From Clostridia bacterium (GTDB lineage: Bacteria > Bacillota > Clostridia > Christensenellales > Aristaeellaceae): DNA of 15,417 nucleotides. A model generated the notes under the pieces. That model worked only from the letters and a program-made list of their open reading frames with translations. It was not told the origin of the DNA and made no database searches. A program made the position numbers and the translations under genes. Location of the stretch: the NCBI GenBank assembly GCA_016296675.1, contig JAEDIV010000051.1, positions 1 through 15,417 on the forward strand, given 5' to 3'. This document shows, piece by piece, positions 8,062 to 14,187 of this stretch; the stretch's first letter is position 1; each line of letters opens with the position of its first letter.

Positions 8062-8922
8062 TTATAAATGGGGGATAAAGGTCATTTTAAGTTCCTTTTT
8101 CTCGCCCGGCTTTAAGCATTCAATGCCCTTTTTTACGGACACGTCGCCGGCAAAGCCCACTTCGTCGTCCACGCCGAACCACGGCTCGACGCAAACGTAT
8201 TTAAGATCCTCCCGCGCTCTTGACCAGATGCCAAGCCATGTGACCTTGCCGTAGTCGAGCGTGATGTCCTTGCCGTTTTGGCGTTTGAGGGTGCATCTTT
8301 CGGAGGAGGGAGATTCAAAAATCATGGCGTCGTCCTTGAAAAGATCGCCCGAAACAGGGATTTCGGAAACGAATTTTCCAAATACGCCTTCATTCAAGAG
8401 ATGCTCGGGCATTTTAAGCCGCCTTACCAAGAGCGTTTCATCCGCGTCAAAAACGAGCGTATCGCCTTTTTCTGCGATAAAGCCGGGATGTCCGCCGAGG
8501 GAAAAATACATGTCCTTATTGTCCTCGTTCGTGACGGAGCAGGAAACGGTCAGATTTTCATTGGTAATCTGATATTTGATCCAGAGGCGGAACCGCCACG
8601 GAAACACGGGCAGCGTTTCGCTGGTCGCCGGCAGGCAGAAGGTGACGGAATCGGGCTTGATCGATTCGATCACGAATTCTTTTATGCCTGCAAAGCCGTG
8701 GGACGGCATTTCATATTCTTTGCCGCTGAATGTATATTTTCCGCCGTTTAATTTGCCGATGAAGGGGAAAAGCCAGGGGGATTGTCTCTTCCAGATTTCG
8801 GGATCGCCCGTCCAGATATATTCATGGTTTTCCTGTTTGTCAAAAAGAGAGCTGAGCTCCGCGCCGAAGACTTTTATTGTGGCCTTTAAGCGCTCAGATT
8901 CGATCGTGATTCTGTCAAGCAT
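8062..8922 (-). CDS. Aldose 1-epimerase family protein (LacX-like)
   Basis: 286-residue galactose-mutarotase-like protein, the group often called LacX-type. Its beta-sandwich motifs are clear: MPSHGFAG with H75, LGGHPGF with H145, and CVEPWFG with E246. These correspond to the two conserved histidines and the catalytic glutamate of GalM-type epimerases. Such enzymes interconvert alpha and beta anomers of free sugars (or hexose 6-phosphates in the YeaD group). Retaining GH38 enzymes release the alpha anomer, so a mutarotase fits between hydrolysis and isomerisation. It starts at ATG 8922 with AAGGAG about 8 nt upstream and 12 nt after the isomerase stop, and is followed 15 nt later by the mannosidase. 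Family is sure; the sugar is inferred only from context. Confidence 0.9.
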   Translation of the reverse strand: MLDRITIESERLKATIKVFGAELSSLFDKQENHEYIWTGDPEIWKRQSPWLFPFIGKLNGGKYTFSGKEYEMPSHGFAGIKEFVIESIKPDSVTFCLPATSETLPVFPWRFRLWIKYQITNENLTVSCSVTNEDNKDMYFSLGGHPGFIAEKGDTLVFDADETLLVRRLKMPEHLLNEGVFGKFVSEIPVSGDLFKDDAMIFESPSSERCTLKRQNGKDITLDYGKVTWLGIWSRAREDLKYVCVEPWFGVDDEVGFAGDVSVKKGIECLKPGEKKELKMTFIPHL

Positions 8923-8934
8923 AGTGTATCTCCT

Positions 8935-9474
8935 TCAGTCTTCCTCGATTATGGGCATGCGAACGATGTCGCCGTCGGTGAATACGTCTGTTTCATCCGT
9001 CGACCGGGTGGAAAATTCGCTCACGACCGCGCCCTCTTCTCCGCCCTGAAACCAGTGGTTCGTTCCGGGATAGAGGGTATACTGCTGGCCGGGCTCAAGC
9101 ACGATTTCATGAAATACCGTAACCTTGCTCTCGGGCAGGTTTGCCTGAATTTTTTCCTTTTCGCCTTCGCCGTCAACATATAAATAGACCTTGCCCCAGC
9201 GGCAGCGGAAGGTTTCTTCCTTACCCTTCATACCGTAAGAATCCACATGCCTGTGCTCGGGACAGGATTGGCCGGGGAAAAGCACCATTTCCTTTGCGCA
9301 CACGCGCTGGGTGTTGATATAGGTGATCAATTGAAGGCCGACGTTTTTCACGCGGTTCAGGCCGAAATCGGCGACCTCGATGTTTGCCTTTTCGGCATCC
9401 GTCAGGACGATGCCTGCCTTTTCATAATAAGCGATGGCTTCCTTCTGACAGGCAAGGATTTCGCTTTTTTTCAT
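8935..9474 (-). CDS. D-lyxose/D-mannose-type ketol-isomerase (cupin)
   Basis: 179-residue cupin isomerase of the D-lyxose isomerase family (B. subtilis YdaE relatives). The metal site is complete: H74 and H76 in CPEHRH, E87 in KGKEETFR and H140 in PGTNHWF, spaced as in YdaE-type manganese enzymes; K85 is also present. Characterised members convert D-lyxose to D-xylulose and D-mannose to D-fructose. Next to two alpha-mannosidases in the window and a sugar kinase, mannose to fructose is the attractive assignment here (inference). The start at 9474 follows the kinase stop by a single nucleotide (TAAAATG), so translation is probably coupled; a weak GGGAGAG lies about 12 nt upstream. Confidence 0.9.
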   Translation of the reverse strand: MKKSEILACQKEAIAYYEKAGIVLTDAEKANIEVADFGLNRVKNVGLQLITYINTQRVCAKEMVLFPGQSCPEHRHVDSYGMKGKEETFRCRWGKVYLYVDGEGEKEKIQANLPESKVTVFHEIVLEPGQQYTLYPGTNHWFQGGEEGAVVSEFSTRSTDETDVFTDGDIVRMPIIEED

Positions 9475-9475
9475 T

Positions 9476-10489
9476 TTATATGTTTCTCTCCCATTCGCCT
9501 ATTCTCTTTTTAAGCTCGTCCATCGTCACCATGCCGCTTACGGAATCCGCGCAGGACAGGTTCGCCGCGCCGGCAGCATTTGCAATCAGAAGCATTTCTT
9601 CGGCGTCTGCGCCGTTATAGATGGCTGCAAGACAGCCGGCGGCAAACGCGTCGCCCGCGCCGACGCTGCCTTTGATGTAGCCGTCCTTTAGGCGGAATGT
9701 GGGAACGCGCGTGAATTTTCCGTCCGGCTCCAGGCAATATCCGGCCTCCGGACAATGGATGACCGCGCGCTTTTTTACGCCTTTTTCGATGAAGGTTTCA
9801 AGGGCTTTTTTGATGTTTTCTTCAATAAGCGCGCCGTTTTCGCCCCTGGGTTCAAGTCCTGCCGCCGCGCAGCCTTCGATTTCGTTCATGATGGCATAGT
9901 CGGAATACCGAAGCGCAGGCAGCACCTTTTCCTGAAAAAGGCCGCTTTTGTCGCTCACGACGTCGATGGAGGTTTCAATGCCGCTTTCCTGCGCGCGCTT
10001 GAGATACCTTGCCATTTTGGTTCCGTACTCTTCGTCCGCTTCGTCGAATTTGTCCAGAAGCAGTATGTATGCCGTATGAAGAATCCGGCAGGAGAGCGAT
10101 TCGACGGGAACTTCTTCCGGCTCGAAATTGGCGTTTTCGCCCCTGCAGTGGAAAAAGGCGCGCTCACCGGTCGTGATTTTGGTCATCACATCGCTGAAGC
10201 CCGTGATGCCGCCGGGGATGATATGGATGTTTTCGGTGTCCGCACCGGTTTTGGCAAGCTCATTTACTATGAACCGGCCGCCTTCATCGTCGCCCATTCT
10301 GCCGACGGCGGTAAGCGGGATGCCTGTCTTCATGCGGGCAAGATTGATCAGCGTATTGGGAACGCAGCCTCCGACCGCTCTTTCAATTGCCAGTACATTG
10401 GCCAGCATGCCCATATCCGGGTATGCGTCGATTTTTTTGATGGTATCGACTACGATGTTTCCCGCGATTGCAATTCCTGTGCGCGTAAT
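9476..10489 (-). CDS. PfkB-family sugar kinase with apparent ATT start
   Basis: Ribokinase/PfkB-type kinase, 337 residues if begun at ATT 10489. It phosphorylates a sugar hydroxyl with ATP in the cytosol. Positions counted from ATT: GNIVVD (10-15), the conserved N-terminal strand with substrate-contacting D15; GGCVPN (40-45), the GGxxxN substrate motif; GDDEGG (66-71); NEIE (202-205), the metal/ATP-linked NxxE motif; and GSVGAGDAFAAG (274-285) with the anion hole and catalytic base D280. The first ATG in frame (10414) would give 312 residues and delete the first strand including GNIVVD. No ATG, GTG or TTG exists between the in-frame stop at 10520-10522 and 10414. AAGAGGTG (10497-10504) sits 7 nt before the ATT, while nothing like a Shine-Dalgarno precedes 10414. 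It is first in the operon. Substrate is probably a ketose (fructose or xylulose), from context only. Confidence 0.92.
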   Translation of the reverse strand: MTRTGIAIAGNIVVDTIKKIDAYPDMGMLANVLAIERAVGGCVPNTLINLARMKTGIPLTAVGRMGDDEGGRFIVNELAKTGADTENIHIIPGGITGFSDVMTKITTGERAFFHCRGENANFEPEEVPVESLSCRILHTAYILLLDKFDEADEEYGTKMARYLKRAQESGIETSIDVVSDKSGLFQEKVLPALRYSDYAIMNEIEGCAAAGLEPRGENGALIEENIKKALETFIEKGVKKRAVIHCPEAGYCLEPDGKFTRVPTFRLKDGYIKGSVGAGDAFAAGCLAAIYNGADAEEMLLIANAAGAANLSCADSVSGMVTMDELKKRIGEWERNI

Positions 10490-10496
10490 GGCAAAA

Positions 10497-10504
10497 CACC
10501 TCTT
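10497..10504 (-). promoter_or_regulatory. Shine-Dalgarno that sets the ATT start of the kinase
   Basis: AAGAGGTG on the minus strand, 7 nt upstream of ATT (10487-10489) in the kinase frame. No standard start codon is placed to use it in that frame; the ATT is the only codon at the right distance that keeps the conserved N-terminus. Confidence 0.6.
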
Positions 10505-10526
10505 TTCAGTGGAATACAGTTATGTT

Positions 10527-10543
10527 AAGTATAATGTATGCTT
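10527..10543. promoter_or_regulatory. Imperfect 17-bp palindrome over the -10 box, possible operator
   Basis: AAGTATAATGTATGCTT is an inverted repeat of the form AAG-N-ATA-NNN-TAT-N-CTT (six of eight arm positions pair). It covers the -10 box and part of the spacer of the sugar-operon promoter, a position where a bound repressor would block RNA polymerase. No second copy was noticed in the window and no regulator gene is encoded here, so this is a candidate only. Confidence 0.4.
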
Positions 10544-10556
10544 TAAGTACTGTCAA
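10528..10556 (-). promoter_or_regulatory. Strong vegetative promoter of the sugar operon
   Basis: On the minus strand a perfect -35 TTGACA (10551-10556), a 17-nt spacer and -10 TATACT (10528-10533), one base off consensus. Transcription should start near 10521, leaving a leader of about 32 nt before the ATT start of the kinase. All four genes downstream (kinase, isomerase, epimerase, mannosidase) are spaced by 1 to 15 nt and should be read from it. Confidence 0.88.
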
Positions 10557-10599
10557 CAAAAAACGCGCATTGCCGGACACAATAATGAAGCGAAAATTG

Positions 10600-10627
10600 T
10601 CATAAAACGGGGGAAGGCGCATATATA
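10600..10627 (+). promoter_or_regulatory. Sigma-E-like sporulation promoter of the NlpC/P60 gene
   Basis: TCATAAA (10600-10606), a 13-nt spacer, and CATATATA (10620-10627) resemble the mother-cell sigma-E elements (-35 about KMATATT, -10 about CATACANT). The -10 end lies 28 nt before the ATG, almost the same layout as at spoIID. No good sigma-A promoter was seen in the plus direction here. Confidence 0.5.
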
Positions 10628-10655
10628 TGACTGAATACCCGAAAGGAGTCAGAAT

Positions 10656-11690
10656 ATGGCGTTACGAATCGAAACCCCGTTTACAAATGAGCATTTTGCC
10701 GCGTTTTGTCAAAAAATGGTCGGCCAGCCCTACTGGTACGGAACGACCGGAAACCGCGCGACGGAAAGTCTTTTAAGGCGCAAAACCGCGCAGTATCCGT
10801 CGCACTATACATCTTCAAGAAAGGCGCGCTATGTAAGGGACATTCAGAACAAGGCGATCGTGTGCGACTGCATCGGCGGATCAAAGGCCTATGCGTGGAC
10901 CGGCGGCGGAGACAGTCTTATCAAAGCGCTTTCATCCGGAGAAAGCTTTTCGTCCAGATACGGCGCAAACGGCTGCCCGGACAAAAGCGCAAACGGCATG
11001 TTTTCCTATGCGAAATCCAAGGGCATGCCGAACGGCGCGATCAAAACGCTTCCTGATCTGCCCGGCGTTGCCCTCTGGAAAGACGGGCATGTGGGCTATA
11101 CGGTCGGAGGCGGCTGGTGCGTGGAATGGCGGTCGTTTTCCTACGGCTGCGTGAAGACGAAAATCGCCCAGCGGAATTTTCAGCACTGGTTTTATCTTCC
11201 CTTTATCAATTACGGCGAGAGTGAGATTGTCCTTCGGGATGTAAAGCGCGGCATGACGGGCGCGGATGTAATGAACATGCAAAAGCGTCTGATTGCGGCG
11301 GGCTATCCGCTCAGCATGTACGGCGCGGACGGCGATTTCGGAAAGGAAACCGAGGAGGCGCTTAAAAAATTTCAGGCAGACAACGGCCTTAAGTCCGACG
11401 GCGTTTACGGGGAGGCTACGCGCGAAAAAATGGATGCGCTTTTAAAAACCGAGCCGGAAACGCCGAAAGAAGAGGACGCAAAAAGGCAAAAGATCGTCGT
11501 GATCCGATCAAACGGAGGAAACGTCAATGTGAGATACGGAAACGGAACAGAATATGAAAAGGCGTTTGAAGCGGAAAACTACGCACAATACGAATTCGTT
11601 GCCGCTTCTGAAAACGGATGGAACGCGATAAAGACGGAAAACGCCGTTTTGTGGGTTTCGGGCAAATATTCGTATCTTGAAGAAAGATAA
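10656..11690 (+). CDS. NlpC/P60-like cell-wall hydrolase with PG-binding and SH3-like domains
   Basis: 344-residue, three-domain protein. Residues about 10-180 form an NlpC/P60-like cysteine peptidase: an N-terminal helix leading to VGQPYWYGTTG (22-32), the probable nucleophile C72 in VCDCIG (the family's DCSG position), and the probable histidine H145 in DGHVGYTVGGG. Residues about 194-263 are a PG_binding_1 repeat (VKRGMTGADVMNMQKRL ... GADGDFGKETEEALKKFQ ... GVYGEATREKM). After a charged linker (264-280), residues about 281-342 look like a bacterial SH3 domain (NVNVRYGNGTEYE). There is no signal peptide or membrane segment. The layout is that of a phage or host endolysin. ATG 10656 has AGGAG (10644-10648) 7 nt upstream. 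The sigma-E-like promoter and the spoIID neighbour suggest a sporulation role, perhaps mother-cell lysis or spore-wall remodelling (inference). A domesticated phage lysin is the main alternative. Confidence 0.87.
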   Translation: MALRIETPFTNEHFAAFCQKMVGQPYWYGTTGNRATESLLRRKTAQYPSHYTSSRKARYVRDIQNKAIVCDCIGGSKAYAWTGGGDSLIKALSSGESFSSRYGANGCPDKSANGMFSYAKSKGMPNGAIKTLPDLPGVALWKDGHVGYTVGGGWCVEWRSFSYGCVKTKIAQRNFQHWFYLPFINYGESEIVLRDVKRGMTGADVMNMQKRLIAAGYPLSMYGADGDFGKETEEALKKFQADNGLKSDGVYGEATREKMDALLKTEPETPKEEDAKRQKIVVIRSNGGNVNVRYGNGTEYEKAFEAENYAQYEFVAASENGWNAIKTENAVLWVSGKYSYLEER

Positions 11691-11718
11691 GCATATCGCG
11701 CATCTTCCGGCATATATT
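11691..11718 (+). promoter_or_regulatory. Sigma-E-like sporulation promoter of spoIID
   Basis: GCATATC (11691-11697), a 13-nt spacer and CATATATT (11711-11718) closely match the sigma-E consensus (-35 KMATATT with one mismatch, -10 CATACANT with one mismatch). The predicted start near 11725 lies just ahead of GGAGGTG (11729-11735) and ATG 11745. In B. subtilis spoIID is a known sigma-E gene, which supports the call. Confidence 0.65.
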
Positions 11719-11744
11719 TTTCCCGCCTGGAGGTGGAGAAAGGT

Positions 11745-12779
11745 ATGAAAAAAGGGATGTATGCGGTTTTGTCTTTGGTGGTTGTGATGTTGCTGTCTGC
11801 GTTTTTCCTGCCGGAGCGCGCCGGCGAGGAACCGGCGGAAAAGAAATTTTTCAGTGCGCTTCCCTCGATGTTCTATATGGAAAAAGGGGAAAAGGAAGAG
11901 GCAGAGGATGAAGGAATCAGGATCAATGTCTATCATCTGAAGGAAGACAAAATCCGCTCAGTTCCGCTTGAGGACTATGTCGCCGGAGTCGTTGCCGCGG
12001 AGATGCCGATGAGCTATCAAAGTGAAGCGCTGTCGGCGCAGGCGGTGGCCGCCAGAAGCTATGCGCTTTTTAAATCAAAATATCATTCGGGGGAAGGGTG
12101 TCTTTCACATCCGGGGGCCGACGTGTGTTCGTCGCCAGGATGCTGTCAGGGCTATTGTCCGCCGGACGATCAGCAGTATAAAAATGCCATAAAAGCGGCG
12201 AAGGACACGGAAAATCTGATTGTGACTTTCAGAAATCATCCGATCCGCGCGCTGTATCACGCCTGCTCCGGCGGGCATACGGAGAACGCGGAAAACGTGT
12301 ATTCGGAGGCGCTGGCCTATTTAAGAGGCGTGCCTTCGCCGGGCGAAGAGGCGGAATACGAGAATTTTGAAACCAGGAAAAGCATGGATATAACGGAGCT
12401 TATGGAGGCGTTTTCAGATGAGGAAGACGTTGTGTTTCTCACGGATTATCCCATCAGCGAGCAGATGGAAATTCTGTCCTTATCCGATACGGGACGGGTG
12501 ACGGAGATGCGCGTCGGACTTACAAGGATGTCGGGCACGCAGTTTCGGCGTTTGACCGGCATTGCCAGCAGCAATTTTCATATGGAATTTGACGATGAAA
12601 ACGCTTGCGTCACGTTTTTTTTAAAAGGGGCGGGGCACGGCGTCGGGCTGAGTCAGGCCGGAGCGCAGGCGATGGCTTTGAAAGGAGAGGATTTTTATGA
12701 CATTCTCACGCATTACTATACGGGCGCCAGCGTTACTGCGCTTAAGGATGTCGTTTTAAAAATGCCGGTCGATACATAA
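11745..12779 (+). CDS. spoIID: Stage II sporulation protein D, lytic transglycosylase
   Basis: 344-residue SpoIID, the membrane-anchored lytic transglycosylase that cuts denuded glycan strands during engulfment of the forespore. Residues 5-22 form the N-terminal membrane anchor. The catalytic glutamate is E86 in VVAAEMPMSYQSEALSAQAV, followed by AARSYAL. A metal-site region follows with H122, C128, C133 and C134 in SHPGADVCSSPGCCQGYC, then HACSGGHTE (172-180), and the C-terminal GAGHGVGLSQAGAQAMA (295-311) close to the end of the fold. Length is normal. ATG 11745 was chosen because GGAGGTG lies 9 nt before it; an in-frame GTG at 11733 overlaps that Shine-Dalgarno and has none of its own. It has its own sigma-E-like promoter. 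The position corresponding to a zinc-ligand histidine in other SpoIID proteins appears to be Cys here. Confidence 0.94.
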   Translation: MKKGMYAVLSLVVVMLLSAFFLPERAGEEPAEKKFFSALPSMFYMEKGEKEEAEDEGIRINVYHLKEDKIRSVPLEDYVAGVVAAEMPMSYQSEALSAQAVAARSYALFKSKYHSGEGCLSHPGADVCSSPGCCQGYCPPDDQQYKNAIKAAKDTENLIVTFRNHPIRALYHACSGGHTENAENVYSEALAYLRGVPSPGEEAEYENFETRKSMDITELMEAFSDEEDVVFLTDYPISEQMEILSLSDTGRVTEMRVGLTRMSGTQFRRLTGIASSNFHMEFDDENACVTFFLKGAGHGVGLSQAGAQAMALKGEDFYDILTHYYTGASVTALKDVVLKMPVDT

Positions 12780-12780
12780 A

Positions 12781-12809
12781 TTGACAAGCGAAAACTGAGA
12801 TTGTATAAT
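12781..12809 (+). promoter_or_regulatory. Consensus vegetative promoter of the Gfo/Idh gene
   Basis: Perfect -35 TTGACA (12781-12786), 17-nt spacer, perfect -10 TATAAT (12804-12809). It begins 2 nt after the spoIID stop codon, so the oxidoreductase is expressed independently of the sporulation genes. Start of transcription is expected near 12816. Confidence 0.92.
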
Positions 12810-12859
12810 GAAAAGAAAGAGAGGCGGATTATTTTTTACCAAAGGAGCGGGATCAGAAG

Positions 12860-14002
12860 ATGAAACTTAAGGTGCTGCTTGTCGGCGTTGGCGGTTATGG
12901 ATCGGGCTATGTCCGTGCGCTTACGGGAAATGACTATGGTGCGGAAATTGCGGGTATCGTGGATGTAATGCCGGATATCGCAAATGTGTGTCCCGAGGTC
13001 GGCGCAAAGGGACTTAAAGTATATCGCTCCATTTCCGATTTTTATAAGGAAAATACGGCGGATCTTGCCATTCTGGCTTCGCCCATTCATCTGCATGTGC
13101 CCATGTCCATAGAGTGCATGAAAAACGGAAGCCATGTGCTTTGCGAAAAGCCGTTGTGCCTGACGACGGAAGAGATTGATGCGCTTGATGCATGCAGTCT
13201 GGAAACGGGCAAGTTTCTTGCCGTCGGCTATCAGATGAACTACAGAAGGGATGTGCTCGCGCTTAAAAAGGATATCCTGTCGGGAAAATTCGGCGCTCCC
13301 CTTCGCGCGCGGTGCCTGCATGCCTACAGGCGCGGAAGCCTGTACTATGCCCGCAACAACTGGGCCGGACGCATCAGCGTAAACGGCCGCGAAGTTTTTG
13401 ACAGCCCCTTCACCAACGCCTGCGCGCACAATTTTCAGCTTCTGACCTTCCTTCTGGGGAAGGATCTCACAAGCGCGTGCGGCATAACGGGCGTGGAAGC
13501 GGAAATGTACCGAGGAAACGAAACGGTGGAAAATTACGACATCGCGTGCATGCGCTTTCAAACGGACGTCGGCGCAAGCATTCTGTATTACACCGCCCAT
13601 CCGCTTTCTTCGGAGGTTCTTGGCCCGTATGCGAGAATGGAATTTGAAAAGGCCGTTATCGAATATGGAGAAGATCACCGGATATGCGCGCGCATGGAAA
13701 ACGGCGAAATCATCGATTACGGCGAGGCGGACATGGACGGATATCATTATAAGCTCAAAGACGCCCTGAATTGCATTCGGGAAGGAAGTATTCCCGTCTG
13801 CACGACCAAGAGCGAAATCGGTCATGTCCGCGCTGTTCGCATGGTGCAGGCGCTGCCGATTGAAAATATCCCGAAAGATCATATCGATATTGTGGAGGAT
13901 GAGCGCCGCGGCACGTGCTGTCATGTAAAGGACCTTGAAGCAAAACTGAAAACTGCGCTTGAAAACTGGGCGCTTCCGAAGGAAATCGGAATCGTGCTTT
14001 GA
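12860..14002 (+). CDS. Gfo/Idh/MocA-family NAD(P)-dependent oxidoreductase
   Basis: 380-residue sugar or cyclitol dehydrogenase-type protein. The Rossmann fold opens with VLLVGVGGYGSGY (5-17; GxGxxG-like) and has D35 at the end of strand 2, suggesting NAD preference. The family signature CEKPL is at 95-99 with the catalytic lysine K97. A histidine in the substrate region (H190 in NACAHNFQLLTFLLG) fits the usual catalytic His position. The C-terminal half is the GFO_IDH_MocA_C sheet domain. ATG 12860 is preceded by AGGAG (12843-12847) with a rather long 12-nt spacing. It is a single-gene unit with its own consensus promoter and terminator. The substrate cannot be told from sequence; inositol, glucuronides or other sugar derivatives are possible, and a link to the neighbouring mannoside genes is only suggestive. 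Confidence 0.92.
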   Translation: MKLKVLLVGVGGYGSGYVRALTGNDYGAEIAGIVDVMPDIANVCPEVGAKGLKVYRSISDFYKENTADLAILASPIHLHVPMSIECMKNGSHVLCEKPLCLTTEEIDALDACSLETGKFLAVGYQMNYRRDVLALKKDILSGKFGAPLRARCLHAYRRGSLYYARNNWAGRISVNGREVFDSPFTNACAHNFQLLTFLLGKDLTSACGITGVEAEMYRGNETVENYDIACMRFQTDVGASILYYTAHPLSSEVLGPYARMEFEKAVIEYGEDHRICARMENGEIIDYGEADMDGYHYKLKDALNCIREGSIPVCTTKSEIGHVRAVRMVQALPIENIPKDHIDIVEDERRGTCCHVKDLEAKLKTALENWALPKEIGIVL

Positions 14003-14047
14003 TCGGGCAGCGGTTTTCAAATCATCAGTATACCTTGGAAAAAACAG

Positions 14048-14073
14048 GGAGAGGGAAAAAACAATCCCTCTCC
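14048..14073 (+). terminator. Intrinsic terminator after the Gfo/Idh gene
   Basis: GGAGAGGGA (14048-14056) pairs perfectly with TCCCTCTCC (14065-14073) around an 8-nt A-rich loop, and is followed at once by TTTTT (14074-14078). It lies 45 nt past the stop codon of the oxidoreductase gene. The remaining stretch up to the next promoter (14079-14123) shows nothing else. Confidence 0.92.
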
Positions 14074-14123
14074 TTTTTCCATCGATTTCAAATTTAAACC
14101 GTATTTTCGTTCGATCCTGCCTC

Positions 14124-14152
14124 TTGTTATTTCTCCTCGCGCTTGTTATAAT
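14124..14152 (+). promoter_or_regulatory. Vegetative promoter of the membrane-protein pair
   Basis: -35 TTGTTA (14124-14129), 17-nt spacer, perfect -10 TATAAT (14147-14152). The predicted start near 14159 leaves a leader of about 29 nt, with GGAG (14175-14178) placed 9 nt before ATG 14188. Confidence 0.85.
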
Positions 14153-14187
14153 AATATGGAATTGATTCGCGATTGGAGATATGCACG

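Noticed and set aside
10656..11690. Remnant of a prophage (lysis gene)
   Set aside because: Domain layout fits an endolysin, but no holin, structural, integrase or terminase gene is present and the flanks are chromosomal; kept only as an alternative origin.
12836..14020. Open frame of about 390 codons on the minus strand opposite the Gfo/Idh gene
   Set aside because: Low-complexity, arginine/histidine-rich translation without motifs; the plus strand has the CEKP and Rossmann signatures, a promoter and a terminator.
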